Shown here: one piece after another, positions 27,218-35,618 of the stretch
Layout of the letters: the number at the start of each line of letters is the position of its first letter
How positions within the stretch are numbered: position 1 is the stretch's first letter
Source of the DNA: Lawsonibacter faecis
Lineage (GTDB): Bacteria > Bacillota > Clostridia > Oscillospirales > Oscillospiraceae
DNA: 64,000 nt
Assembly (NCBI RefSeq): GCF_014287675.1
Contig: NZ_JACOPQ010000004.1
Location: 186,001-250,000 of the forward strand
Direction of reading: 5' to 3'
Translations under genes and position numbers: made by a program
Notes under the pieces: model-generated
Told to the model about the DNA's origin: nothing
Database searches by the model: none
Seen by the model: the letters and a program-made list of their open reading frames with translations, nothing else

Positions 27218-29236
27218 TTGAAGAAAAAAATCAGTGTGCGCGACCTTATCTTCTGCGCGCTCATCGTGCTGGTCCTGGCCGCCGCCGTCTACGCCCTCCA
27301 GGGCGTGGAGGCCGGCCCCGCGGTCAGCAACTACTCCGAGGTGTACGACCTCTTCCGAGGCCAGCAGGTGCGCACGGTCAAGGTGGAGGACGACACCCTT
27401 TACCTGGAGCTGCGGGAGCCCGTGGGCGGCAACTACAAGGTCTCCTACAAGCTCTACAGCTTTGAGCTCTTCTATGAGGACTTTAACGATATTATTGTAA
27501 AGCAGCATGAGAACCACATCATCGACAGCTTTGACTATCCCGCCCCCTTCAAGGCCCCCTGGTGGTTCTCCTTTGTACCCATGCTGGTCATTGTAATCCT
27601 CTTCGGCGTGCTGTGGTACTTCATGTTCCTCCGTCAGGGCGGCGGCGCCGGAGGGGGGGGCGACAAGACGGCCCGCTTCGGCAAGGCCCGCACCAAGGTG
27701 GGCGGCGAGGAGGGCGGCAAGAAGGTCACATTTGCCGATGTGGCCGGGGCCGACGAGGAGAAGGCTGAGCTCCAGGAGGTGGTGGAGTTCCTCCGGGACC
27801 CCAAGCGCTTCACGGCTCTGGGCGCGCGGATCCCCAAGGGCATACTGCTGGTCGGCCCTCCGGGCACGGGAAAGACCCTCCTGGCCAAGGCCGTGGCCGG
27901 CGAGGCCGGGGTTCACTTCCTCTCCATCTCCGGCTCCGACTTTGTGGAGCTCTACGTGGGTGTGGGCGCGTCCCGTGTCCGCGACCTCTTCGACCAGGCC
28001 AAGAAGAACGCCCCCGCCATCGTCTTCATCGATGAGATCGACGCCGTAGGCCGCCAGCGCGGCACCGGCCTGGGCGGCGGGCACGACGAGCGGGAGCAGA
28101 CCCTCAACCAGCTTCTGGTGGAGATGGACGGCTTCGGGACCAATGAGGGCGTCATCGTTATGGCCGCCACCAACCGGCAGGACATTCTGGACCCCGCCCT
28201 CCTGCGGCCCGGCCGTTTTGACCGGCAGATTTTCGTCGGGCAGCCCGATATCAAGGGCCGGGAGGACATCCTGCGTATCCATGCCCGGAACAAGCCCCTG
28301 GGCGAGGATGTGGATCTGCGCGAGGTGGCAAAGGCCACCGGCGGCTTTACCGGCGCTGATTTGGAGAACCTGATGAACGAGGCGGCGCTCCTGGCCGCCC
28401 GGCGGCACGAGCGTTTTATCACCATGCCGGACCTCCACGAGGCGGTCATCAAAGTGATTGCCGGACCGGAGAAGAAGAGCCGGGTGGTCATTGAGAAGGA
28501 GCGCAGGCTCACCGCTTACCACGAGGCGGGCCACGCCGTCGTCATCCACCAGCTGGGCACCGCCGACCCGGTCCACCAGATTACCATCATCCCCCGGGGA
28601 GGCGCGGGCGGCATGACCATCTCCCTGCCCCAGGAGGATATCTCCTTCCAGTCCCGGGAGGGGCTCAAGGAGCAGATTGCCAGGTGCCTGGGCGGCAGGG
28701 CCGCCGAGCAGATGGTGCTGGGGGACATCTCCACCGGTGCGGGCAACGACCTCCAGCGGGCCTCCGCCATTGCCCGGAACATGGTCATGCGGTACGGCAT
28801 GAGCGATAAGCTGGGCAATGTGGTCTTCGACTCCGGCCACGACGAGATCTTTATCGGCCGGTCCATGGCCCAGGCCAAGACCTACTCGGAGGATACCGCC
28901 GACCTCATCGACCAGGAGGTCAAGGCTTTTGTGGACGAGGCGTACCGCCGCTGTGAGGAGATACTGAAGGCCCACCGGAAGGAGCTGGAGCTCACCGCGG
29001 CGTACCTCCTGGAGAACGAGACCATGGACGCCGCCACCTTTGAGAAGGTCTTTACCGACCCGGACTCCCTCCTGGGGCCTGACGGCAGGGTAAAGGCCCG
29101 TGAGGACGAAGAGACGGAGCCGTCCGGGAAAGAGGAGTTCTCCGCCGAGCTGATGCCTGAGGGCAAGCGCTCCGCCAAGCCGGAGGCCTCCTCCATCGAC
29201 ATTCCCGTCCCCGGCGACGAGGACCCATTTCAATGA
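27218..29236 (+). CDS. ftsH: ATP-dependent zinc metalloprotease FtsH (first)
   Basis: A 672-aa membrane AAA+ protease. Two membrane helices flank a short external domain (residues 7-25 and 110-130). The AAA domain has GPPGTGKT (about 213), FIDEID (about 269) and the RPGRFDRQ arginine-finger region. The protease domain has HEAGH (about 435) with a distal Asp. TTG 27218 lies 10 nt after GGGGAG and gives a Lys-rich start MKKKISVRD. A GTG at 27200 is in frame but sits at the end of the tandem array and lacks a site. A second FtsH lies at 60256. Confidence 0.95.
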   Translation: MKKKISVRDLIFCALIVLVLAAAVYALQGVEAGPAVSNYSEVYDLFRGQQVRTVKVEDDTLYLELREPVGGNYKVSYKLYSFELFYEDFNDIIVKQHENHIIDSFDYPAPFKAPWWFSFVPMLVIVILFGVLWYFMFLRQGGGAGGGGDKTARFGKARTKVGGEEGGKKVTFADVAGADEEKAELQEVVEFLRDPKRFTALGARIPKGILLVGPPGTGKTLLAKAVAGEAGVHFLSISGSDFVELYVGVGASRVRDLFDQAKKNAPAIVFIDEIDAVGRQRGTGLGGGHDEREQTLNQLLVEMDGFGTNEGVIVMAATNRQDILDPALLRPGRFDRQIFVGQPDIKGREDILRIHARNKPLGEDVDLREVAKATGGFTGADLENLMNEAALLAARRHERFITMPDLHEAVIKVIAGPEKKSRVVIEKERRLTAYHEAGHAVVIHQLGTADPVHQITIIPRGGAGGMTISLPQEDISFQSREGLKEQIARCLGGRAAEQMVLGDISTGAGNDLQRASAIARNMVMRYGMSDKLGNVVFDSGHDEIFIGRSMAQAKTYSEDTADLIDQEVKAFVDEAYRRCEEILKAHRKELELTAAYLLENETMDAATFEKVFTDPDSLLGPDGRVKAREDEETEPSGKEEFSAELMPEGKRSAKPEASSIDIPVPGDEDPFQ

Positions 29237-29282
29237 ACAAAAAGCACGGTGCAGAACGCTGTTCTGCACCGTGCTTTTTGTT
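29236..29282 (+). terminator. terminator of first ftsH
   Basis: A perfect 22-bp stem (AACAAAAAGCACGGTGCAGAAC) with loop GCT, directly at the stop codon and T-rich at the 3' side. Confidence 0.92.
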
Positions 29283-29451
29283 CAGCTTGTCAAAGAAGCC
29301 CCGAGGGGCTTCTTTGACAGATGACTGCATGACGGGCAGGGCTCGGTTCCTTGGGAAAAAGTCGCCCCATCGGTCATGAGAAGTGTCCTTTGACTGCGTC
29401 GTCTGCGGAGGGCGCAGTTCTGCGGGGCTTGCTCTGCGGAGGGTTTTTGTT
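29283..29451 (+). repeat. hairpin repeat family A, copy 2
   Basis: CAGCTTGTCAAAGAAGCCCC / GGGGCTTCTTTGACAG, then TGCATGACGG, GGGCTCGG, AAAAAGTCGCCCC and CGGTCATGAGAAG (second stem CATGAC/GTCATG). A tail module GTCGTCTGCGGAGG...CTCTGCGGAGGGTTTTT ends it. It shares all blocks with copy 3 at 62472. It fills the 280-bp gap behind ftsH with no gene in it. Confidence 0.85.
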
Positions 29452-29515
29452 CTTTGAGGCGACCGGTTCCTGCGTGGGCGGCCATGGTCCGCCTGAACGG
29501 TCCCGCTTCACATTG

Positions 29516-30700
29516 CTACCGGCCCATCCTGTGGTTTATTAGCAGGGCCAGGAGCAGCAGGACCGGGAAGGCCGCGGCGCAGAGGATACCCAGGCGGAGA
29601 TTGCCCCCCAGCGCGCCGGACGCCAGTCCCACGAGAGCGGGTCCGGCCGAACACCCCAGGTCTCCCGCCAGCGCCAGAAAGGCAAACATGGCGGTGCCGC
29701 CGCCGCGGATGCGCGCCGCAGCCAGGCTGAATGTGGCGGGCCAGAGAATGCCCACCGAAAATCCGCACAGGGCGCACCCCAGCAGACCCAGGACGGGGCT
29801 TGCGGGCAGGGAGGCAAGCAGATAGCTCACCAGGCACAGCCCTGCACACAGCGGCAGGGCCCGCTCCGCGCTCAGCCGGACGGTGCATTTGGAAAAGAGG
29901 AGCCGGGCCATACCCATCAGCAGGGCAAACGCGGTGGGGCCCGCCAGATCGCCCACCGCCTTGACCACCCCCAGCCCCTGCTCCGCAAAGGCGGAGGCCC
30001 ACTGGCTCACCGCCTGCTCGCAGGCCCCGGCGCAGAGCATCAGCACCAACATCAGCCAGAAGACCCTTCTGGCAGCCAGGGCTTTCAGGGAGAGGGCGGG
30101 GGTCATATCGTCCTCCGGGCTGGGGACGGGCACCCGGGCGAAGAGAAAGGCGTTGGCAAGGGGCACCAGCGCCCAGATAAGGCTCAGCCAGGGCCAGCGC
30201 TCCACGCCCAGCAACAGGAAAAAGCCAGTGGAGAGAAGCACCACCCCCGCCTGCCCCCAGCAGTAAAAGGAGTGGAGCAGGCTCATGGCCGCCTCCTTGT
30301 TGTCCGTGGGGCAGGCCTCCACAATGGGACTCACCAGCACCTCAATGAGCCCTCCACCCACGGCGTACAGCGTCACCGCGCAGAGGATGCCCACATAGGG
30401 GTCCGGGAGCATTGCGGGCAGCAGCGCCATAGCCGCCAGACCTGCGGCGGCAAAGAGGTGGGCGGCGATGACCCCAGCCCGGTAGCCGATTCTGCCCAGC
30501 AGTGCGGGCGAGATCAAATCCACCAGGAGCTGTATGCCGAAATTAAAGGTGACCAACAGGGCGATGCGGTCCAGAGAGACCCCAAAGGAGGTCTGAAAGG
30601 TGACGAAGAGGAGCGGTGCAAAATTGTTGACGATGGCCTGGACGATATAGCCCACAAAACAGGCGCAAATCGTCCCCCTGTAGTTTCTCGTTAAGCTCAA
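29516..30700 (-). CDS. MFS transporter
   Basis: 394 aa with about 12 membrane helices and a short loop (SPEDDMTP) between halves. The fold resembles the sugar/FucP-like MFS group (NNFAPLLFVTFQTSFGVS, GIQLLVDLISPALLGRIGYR). The substrate is unknown. It is monocistronic. The product is complete. Confidence 0.85.
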   Translation of the reverse strand: MSLTRNYRGTICACFVGYIVQAIVNNFAPLLFVTFQTSFGVSLDRIALLVTFNFGIQLLVDLISPALLGRIGYRAGVIAAHLFAAAGLAAMALLPAMLPDPYVGILCAVTLYAVGGGLIEVLVSPIVEACPTDNKEAAMSLLHSFYCWGQAGVVLLSTGFFLLLGVERWPWLSLIWALVPLANAFLFARVPVPSPEDDMTPALSLKALAARRVFWLMLVLMLCAGACEQAVSQWASAFAEQGLGVVKAVGDLAGPTAFALLMGMARLLFSKCTVRLSAERALPLCAGLCLVSYLLASLPASPVLGLLGCALCGFSVGILWPATFSLAAARIRGGGTAMFAFLALAGDLGCSAGPALVGLASGALGGNLRLGILCAAAFPVLLLLALLINHRMGR

Positions 30701-30813
30701 AAGCGTCCAACCTTTATCATTGTAATTAAAAGTCCGTATTATGGGACATGTGCTCCGCTATACTGTGCTTGTAAGGCAGGAAACAGGTTACACACAGAAA
30801 GGAGCGTTCGGTT

Positions 30814-30936
30814 ATGGAGTACAGAATTTGCTGGGTCAGAGGTCACGTGGAGGTCTACGACGGAGCCGGGCGCTTCCGTTTCTCCGCAGACTCCGAGCAG
30901 GAGGCGCGGGAGGAGATCGAGGCCCTGGCCGCGTGA
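30814..30936 (+). CDS. small protein, 40 aa
   Basis: ATG 30814 lies 8 nt after AAAGGAGCG and encodes MEYRICWVRGHVEVYDGAGR followed by FRFSADSEQEAREEIEALAA. A strong terminator follows 8 bp after the stop. The Tyr/Phe-rich beta-like start and helical end suggest a folded mini-domain. I recognise no family. Confidence 0.6.
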   Translation: MEYRICWVRGHVEVYDGAGRFRFSADSEQEAREEIEALAA

Positions 30937-30943
30937 CGCCGGA

Positions 30944-30970
30944 AGCGGCGGGCATTGCCCGCCGCTTTTT
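30944..30970. terminator. terminator between the 40-aa gene and the radical SAM gene
   Basis: AGCGGCGGGC-ATT-GCCCGCCGCT followed by T5. The opposite side is G/C-rich, so it works best for the plus strand. Confidence 0.85.
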
Positions 30971-31587
30971 CAGTCCGGTATGTACTCCCGCACCCGCAGC
31001 CTGGCCCCCAGGCGCTCCGCCAGGGTCCGGCAGGCGTCAATTTCGTCAGGCGTCTTGTCCTTGTTCACAATGGTCATCATGACGGTGGGGACGGTTTTCG
31101 CCGCCCTGCGGGTAAAGTCCAGCATGGCGTCCCAGGCGGCCGCGCCGTCCCTGGGCCGGGTGACGGCCACGTACTCCCCGGGTGTGGAGCCGTTGAGGGA
31201 GATGGACAGCACGTCGATGCGGCCGGCCAAATCCCCGGTCACATCCCGGCCCAGAATCAGGTTGGCGTGGCCGTTGGTGTTGATGCGCACCGGTGGCAGG
31301 GCGCTTACGCGCTCCTTCAGCTCGTCCACCAGCCACAGGATGTCGTCCGTGCGGTACATGGGCTCGCCGAAACCGCAGAAGACGATCTCCCGGTAGGATG
31401 CCAGGTCCCGCCGCAGGAAATCGGCCAGCGCCTCCTCCCTACCGGGCTCGTGTTCGAGCCAGAGGTCGTCTGCGTAGATACTGCCCTTGTGCCCGTTGCA
31501 GCGCAGGCAGAAGACGCAGGCGCAGTCGCAGCGGTTGGTGAGGTTCACATAGAGCGCGCCCTCATATTCATAGGTGATGGTCTCCAT
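30970..31587 (-). CDS. TatD-associated radical SAM protein
   Basis: 205 aa. LTNRCDCACVFCLR gives the CxxxCxxC 4Fe-4S motif (CDCACVFC, about residues 17-24), then GFGEPMYR (GGE-like) and RINTNGHAN. It matches the radical SAM group found next to tatD; its substrate is unknown. The frame is open to 31716, but ATG 31587 follows GGAGGCG. It lies in an operon behind tatD. Confidence 0.88.
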   Translation of the reverse strand: METITYEYEGALYVNLTNRCDCACVFCLRCNGHKGSIYADDLWLEHEPGREEALADFLRRDLASYREIVFCGFGEPMYRTDDILWLVDELKERVSALPPVRINTNGHANLILGRDVTGDLAGRIDVLSISLNGSTPGEYVAVTRPRDGAAAWDAMLDFTRRAAKTVPTVMMTIVNKDKTPDEIDACRTLAERLGARLRVREYIPD

Positions 31588-31728
31588 CAAAAACGCCTCC
31601 GATTCAGATGAGATTAAGCGTTCGTACCCCGGTAATTCTGCCGGGCGTCGCAACTCCGGGGGGCTATTTTCCCCTGACGGCGTGGGCGGGCCCAGTTCGG
31701 GCGCCGCCCATTCCATCGCCTGCGCCCC

Positions 31729-32496
31729 TTATGTGATCCCGAAAAACCGCTTTCCGTTCTCCGTGGTAATCCGGGCTACCTCGTCGGTGCTCAGCCCCTT
31801 GATCTGCGCAATGGCGTCCGCCATACGGAAAACGTACCGGGAGTCGTTGCGCTTGCCCCGGTAGGGCTCGGGGGCCATATAGGGCGCGTCGGTCTCGATC
31901 ATGACCCGGTCCAGAGGGAGCCACTCCAGCACCTCCAGGGCGCGCCTGGCATTTTTAAAGGTGATGACCCCCGTGAAGGAGAGCATCCACCCCAGGATGA
32001 CCAGGGTTCTGGCGTCCTCCACGCCGCCGGAGTAGCAGTGGAATACGCCCCGGGCGCCGTGGTGGGCCTTTACAATGTCCAGCGTGTCCCTGTGTGCCTC
32101 CCGGTCATGGACGATGGCGGGCATATCCAGCTTCTCGGCCAGGTCGAGCTGGGCGGCAAAGAACTCCCGTTGCCTGGCCCTGCCCGCCTCCTCTTTCTCC
32201 CAGTAGTAGTCCAGGCCGATCTCCCCGATGGCTTTCACCTTGGGATGGGCGGCCATGGCCTCAATTTGGGCCAGTTCCGCTAGGGACGCCCCGTCCAGGT
32301 TCTCAGGGTGGAAGCCCACCGCCGCGTAGAGATGGGGGTAGCGCTCCGCCAGGGCGACGCTCTGCCGGGAGGTCTCCAGATCGCAGCCGGGGCAGAGGAC
32401 CAGCTCCACGCCAGCCTCCGGCAGGGAGGAGAGAACCGCGTCCCGGTCGGCGTCAAAGGCGTCGTCATAGTAGTGGGCATGGGTGTCAAAGTACAT
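31729..32496 (-). CDS. tatD: TatD family metal-dependent hydrolase
   Basis: A 255-aa TIM-barrel nuclease/hydrolase with metal ligands in FDTHAHYYD, GEIGLDYYWE, AIVHDREAH, VFHCYSGG and METDAPYMAP-type (here IETDAPYMAP). GAGGTGAC precedes the ATG. It is the first gene of a two-gene unit with the radical SAM protein. Confidence 0.95.
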   Translation of the reverse strand: MYFDTHAHYYDDAFDADRDAVLSSLPEAGVELVLCPGCDLETSRQSVALAERYPHLYAAVGFHPENLDGASLAELAQIEAMAAHPKVKAIGEIGLDYYWEKEEAGRARQREFFAAQLDLAEKLDMPAIVHDREAHRDTLDIVKAHHGARGVFHCYSGGVEDARTLVILGWMLSFTGVITFKNARRALEVLEWLPLDRVMIETDAPYMAPEPYRGKRNDSRYVFRMADAIAQIKGLSTDEVARITTENGKRFFGIT

Positions 32497-32665
32497 AAAG
32501 TCACCTCTAAAAGAACCGCGTCGGGAAGGACGCCGTTTTGCTGTATAAAGCGGTTATCCCAACACGTGTAAAAGCTGTCGGTTTATGCAATATTTATCTG
32601 TGCGGATAAAGTGGTTTATGATACAATACATCAGGAATCCTATTTTTGCAAGAGGTGAGAAACAT

Positions 32666-33661
32666 ATGAATCTGGAGGAGTTTACCCGATTTGCTCAGAG
32701 CCAGGGCTTCAAATGTCTGCCCAACGGCGTATTCGGCACGTATCGGGGCTATCCCCTCGCTGCCTCGTTCAAAGACCGGGCGGGCGGCATCGCGGTGGTC
32801 AGTCTGTCCGTCGCCGGCAAGGCGCGGGGCAAGCTGGTGCGCGAGGTGAAAAAGGCCCTGCCCAGGGGCTGCACCTTTGTGCTGGCCGCGGCCGGGCGGT
32901 ACACCCTGACCTGCGCGGCCGGGGGCGAGGGGCTGGACCGCAATTTTATTTCCGCCATGAATACGGTGGTTTCCGCCTTTCGGGAGGCGAATCTGGTCCC
33001 GGAGGAGAAGTGCCCCGTCTGCCGCCAGGAGTGCTGCAACGCCACCGCCCTGATGAACGGCGCCTATGTGAAGGTCCACAAGGACTGTGTGGAACAGATG
33101 AGCGCCGGAACCATGGCCAGGGCGGAGCAGGCCATGCAGGGCAATTACGTCACCGGCTTCATCGGCGCCCTGCTGGGCGGCCTTGTGGGCGCACTGCCCG
33201 CAGTGTTCTGCCTGGTCATCCTGAACTATTATGTGGCGCTGCTCTACGCTCTTATTCCGCTGGGCGCCAACTACGGCTACCGCCTTTTTAAGGGGAAGCT
33301 CAATAAGGGTGCATTTGTCTGCACCCTGTTCTCGTCCATTGTGAATCTCTTTACCGAGGCGTTTCTCATGGGCTATGTCCAGCTCTCCGCAATGCTGCTG
33401 GAGGCGGGCCGGGAGCTGCCCACCTTTGGGTATGCCGTGCGCTTTATGACGGAGAACTCTGATTACATGACGGAGCATCTGATAATGGCGGTGATCTTCC
33501 TCGCGCTGGGTATCTGGATTGTTTGGGGGCAAATCCGCCGCACCGCCGTCCACGACGTCCGGGACGCGGGTGCGGTCCTGTCCAGTATGGTGGTGAACGG
33601 CGAGGCGCCGGTGAACGCGGCCCCCTCCGGTGACGGGCCTGGGGGCCCTGATCTCGCTTGA
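32666..33661 (+). CDS. membrane protein of unknown function
   Basis: 331 aa; ATG 32666 follows AGAGGTGAG. Residues 1-110 are a soluble domain (EEFTRFAQSQGFKCLPNGVFGTYRGYPL). A possible zinc site CPVCRQECCNAT follows at about residue 120 with HKDC. Four or five membrane helices come next (FIGALLGGLVGALPAVFCLVILNYYVALLYALIPLG, VFCTLFSSIV-type, IMAVIFLALGIWIVW), and a soluble tail. No family is recognised. Its stop overlaps the -35 of the fluoride riboswitch promoter. Confidence 0.75.
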   Translation: MNLEEFTRFAQSQGFKCLPNGVFGTYRGYPLAASFKDRAGGIAVVSLSVAGKARGKLVREVKKALPRGCTFVLAAAGRYTLTCAAGGEGLDRNFISAMNTVVSAFREANLVPEEKCPVCRQECCNATALMNGAYVKVHKDCVEQMSAGTMARAEQAMQGNYVTGFIGALLGGLVGALPAVFCLVILNYYVALLYALIPLGANYGYRLFKGKLNKGAFVCTLFSSIVNLFTEAFLMGYVQLSAMLLEAGRELPTFGYAVRFMTENSDYMTEHLIMAVIFLALGIWIVWGQIRRTAVHDVRDAGAVLSSMVVNGEAPVNAAPSGDGPGGPDLA

Positions 33662-33686
33662 CAGCCGTCCGGCACGATGGTACAAT
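33658..33686 (+). promoter_or_regulatory. promoter of the fluoride riboswitch transcript
   Basis: TTGACA, 17 bp, TACAAT; expected start near 33693, a few bases before the aptamer. Confidence 0.85.
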
Positions 33687-33703
33687 ATTCCACAGCCAAA
33701 CAA

Positions 33704-33791
33704 GGGGAATGAAGTGCTCCCCCGGCCACGGCCGAAACCGCGTCTATGCTGATGACTTCTGCATGTTTATGCAGGGGTCGTCAGCTTTTTT
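33704..33791 (+). promoter_or_regulatory. fluoride riboswitch (crcB motif) with terminator
   Basis: The aptamer shows the crcB-motif order: P1-like GGGG-AATGAAGTGCT-CCCC, then GAAACCGC, then GCTGATGACTTCTGC. GCTGATGAC (33748-33756) can instead pair with GTCGTCAGC (33777-33785), enclosing CTGCAT/ATGCAG and followed by seven T. That forms a terminator that competes with the aptamer, so fluoride binding should turn expression on. The gene behind it is a CLC antiporter. Confidence 0.85.
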
Positions 33792-33816
33792 CGGGACTAT
33801 TTGAGGGGGAATGAAG

Positions 33817-35016
33817 ATGGAACAGGTAAAGGGGCTCTGGCGCAGTCTGCTGCAGCCCGGACTTTTGGGCGTGGCCATCGGGTGCGCCGTGGGCGGAGTG
33901 GACGCGGTGTTCGGCAGGGTGCTGCTCCGGCTCTCCGCCGTCCGGGACGCCCATGTGCTGCCGCTGGTGCTCCTTCTCCCGCTGGGCGGCGTGCTCATCG
34001 CCTGGGCCTACCGCACAGTGGGCAGGGGCACGGAGCGGGGCATGGGCCTGGTGTTTGAGGCCGGGCGGGGAGAAGCGGCGGAGATCCCCCTGCGCCTCAT
34101 CCCGCTCATCATGGGCGGCACCTGGCTCACCCACCTTCTGGGCGGCAGCGCGGGCCGGGAGGGCGTGGCGGTCCAGATCGGGGCGGCTGTCGGCCACGGC
34201 GTGGGCCGGCGGACTGGCGGGAACGGCAAGGTCTTTCTAATCGCGGGTATGGCCGCCGGGTTCTCCGGCCTCTTCCGCACCCCCATCGCCGCCGTTTTTT
34301 TCGCCCTGGAGGTCATGACCGCCGGGGCGCTGGAGTACGCGGCCCTCTTCCCGGCCATGACGGCCTCTTTCGCCGCCTGCGCCGTGTCGGGGGCGCTGGG
34401 GCTGGAGAAATTTCAGGCGGCGGTCTCCGCCCCTGCAGGGCTGAATGCGGGCGGGGCGGCCGTCCTTCTGGCGTCGGGGATCCTCTTCGGCGTCACGGGT
34501 GGGCTCTTTGCACGGGCGCTGGCGGCGGCAAAGGGCTGGGCTGCAAAGGCGCTGCCCAATTCCCTGGCGCGGATCGCGGCGCTGGGCGGGGCCGCAGCCC
34601 TGCTGCTGATGCTGTGCGGCCGCGGACGCTACGCGGGCCTGGGCACCAATCTCATCGCCCAGGCCACGGGCGGCGGGACCATCTTCTGGTTTGACTTTCT
34701 GCTGAAATTCCTATTGACCGTCCTCACACTGGCGGCGGGCTTTCAGGGCGGCGAGGTCACGCCGCTCTTTGCCGTCGGCGCCAGCCTGGGCGCGGCCCTG
34801 GGGCCGCTGGTGGGAGTGGACCCGGCCTTTCTGGCCGCGCTGGGGTATGCCGCCGTCTTTGGCGGGGCCACAAACACCCTCCTGGCGCCCATGCTCATCG
34901 GCGGCGAGGTGTTCGGATTTGAGAACCTGCCCTGGTTCTTTCTCGTGTGCGCCCTCGCCTATCTCTGTAACGGCAGCCGCTCCATCTACACCGCTCAGCG
35001 GAAGCTGGCGCAGTAA
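33817..35016 (+). CDS. CLC-family antiporter, probably fluoride exporter (CLC-F)
   Basis: 399 aa, about ten or more membrane segments. The conserved gate region reads GGSAGREGVAVQIG, with the gating Glu. The GREG-x-AVQ form is that of the CLC-F branch rather than the GREGP of chloride CLCs. GFQGGEVTPLF corresponds to the second filter region. The fluoride riboswitch upstream supports F-/H+ exchange. ATG 33817 is 7 nt behind GAGGGGG; ATG 33811 is too close to it. Confidence 0.88.
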   Translation: MEQVKGLWRSLLQPGLLGVAIGCAVGGVDAVFGRVLLRLSAVRDAHVLPLVLLLPLGGVLIAWAYRTVGRGTERGMGLVFEAGRGEAAEIPLRLIPLIMGGTWLTHLLGGSAGREGVAVQIGAAVGHGVGRRTGGNGKVFLIAGMAAGFSGLFRTPIAAVFFALEVMTAGALEYAALFPAMTASFAACAVSGALGLEKFQAAVSAPAGLNAGGAAVLLASGILFGVTGGLFARALAAAKGWAAKALPNSLARIAALGGAAALLLMLCGRGRYAGLGTNLIAQATGGGTIFWFDFLLKFLLTVLTLAAGFQGGEVTPLFAVGASLGAALGPLVGVDPAFLAALGYAAVFGGATNTLLAPMLIGGEVFGFENLPWFFLVCALAYLCNGSRSIYTAQRKLAQ

Positions 35017-35055
35017 GAGAGGCCCTGGGCGCGCTCTGCGCGCCCAGGGCCTCTC
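35017..35055 (+). terminator. hairpin behind the CLC gene
   Basis: A 17-bp perfect stem GAGAGGCCCTGGGCGCG with loop CTCTG directly after the stop. The T-run is weak. Confidence 0.7.
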
Positions 35056-35133
35056 CGTAATTGCCGCATTTTCAGGAAGCTTTCGTTGGCGCGGCGTGGA
35101 TGACAGATACTGCACCAATACGGCCGGCAATTC

Positions 35134-35250
35134 TTACTCTGCCTCCCAGACCTGCATGTAGTTGTACCCCTCGTCCTTCAGGGCCACGTCCCGCAGGACA
35201 ATCTTCTCCGGGATGATCTCCACCACGGCGCACACGCCCTTCAGCTGTGC
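35134..35250 (-). pseudogene. C-terminal fragment of an unrecognised gene
   Basis: On the minus strand an open stretch encodes QLKGVCAVVEIIPEKIVLRD followed by VALKDEGYNYMQVWEAE and a stop. It has the look of a real protein end, but there is no start: an in-frame stop lies just upstream, next to a 73-bp direct repeat. It is probably the tail of a gene cut by the repeats at 35270-35487. Confidence 0.45.
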
Positions 35251-35269
35251 TCCTCTGGTTTATGCCGCA

Positions 35270-35487
35270 TTCCTGGGTTCCGGGTCACACTCCGGCCTTA
35301 GCGCCCCTGCGTGTCTATCCTCGCGCTTCTTTGTCACGCTCGGATTGGACACGCGGCCGGGGCGCTATGTCCTCCGATTCGCCCCGGAACCGGAAAGCCT
35401 TCCGTGAGACGGCCTTCCTGGGTTCCGGGTCACACTCCGGCCTTAGCGCCCCTGCGTGTCTATCCTCGCGCTTCTTTGTCACGCTCG
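35270..35487. repeat. 73-bp direct repeat pair
   Basis: 35270-35342 and 35415-35487 are identical over 73 bp (from TTCCTGGGTTCC to GTCACGCTCG), offset 145 bp. A related imperfect inverted stretch (GGCGCAT...GAGATAA / TTATCTC...ATGCGCC) spans 35494-35602. With the gene fragment this explains the 600-bp gap between the CLC gene and metG. No gene is seen. Confidence 0.85.
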
Positions 35488-35618
35488 CGTTGGGCGCATG
35501 GACGGAGAGATAAGCCGCCATTACGCCAAAAATGCCGCCGGGCCTCGCGGGATACGGCCCGACCTGTTTTTTGTCTTCATGCCGTCTTATCTCCCCTATG
35601 CGCCTACGCTCGCGCTTC

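Noticed and set aside
26616..27221. Series of 73-aa proteins in the tandem array
   Set aside because: Each is the same frame re-entered at a new unit; 109 is not a multiple of 3 and there is no consistent ribosome binding site.
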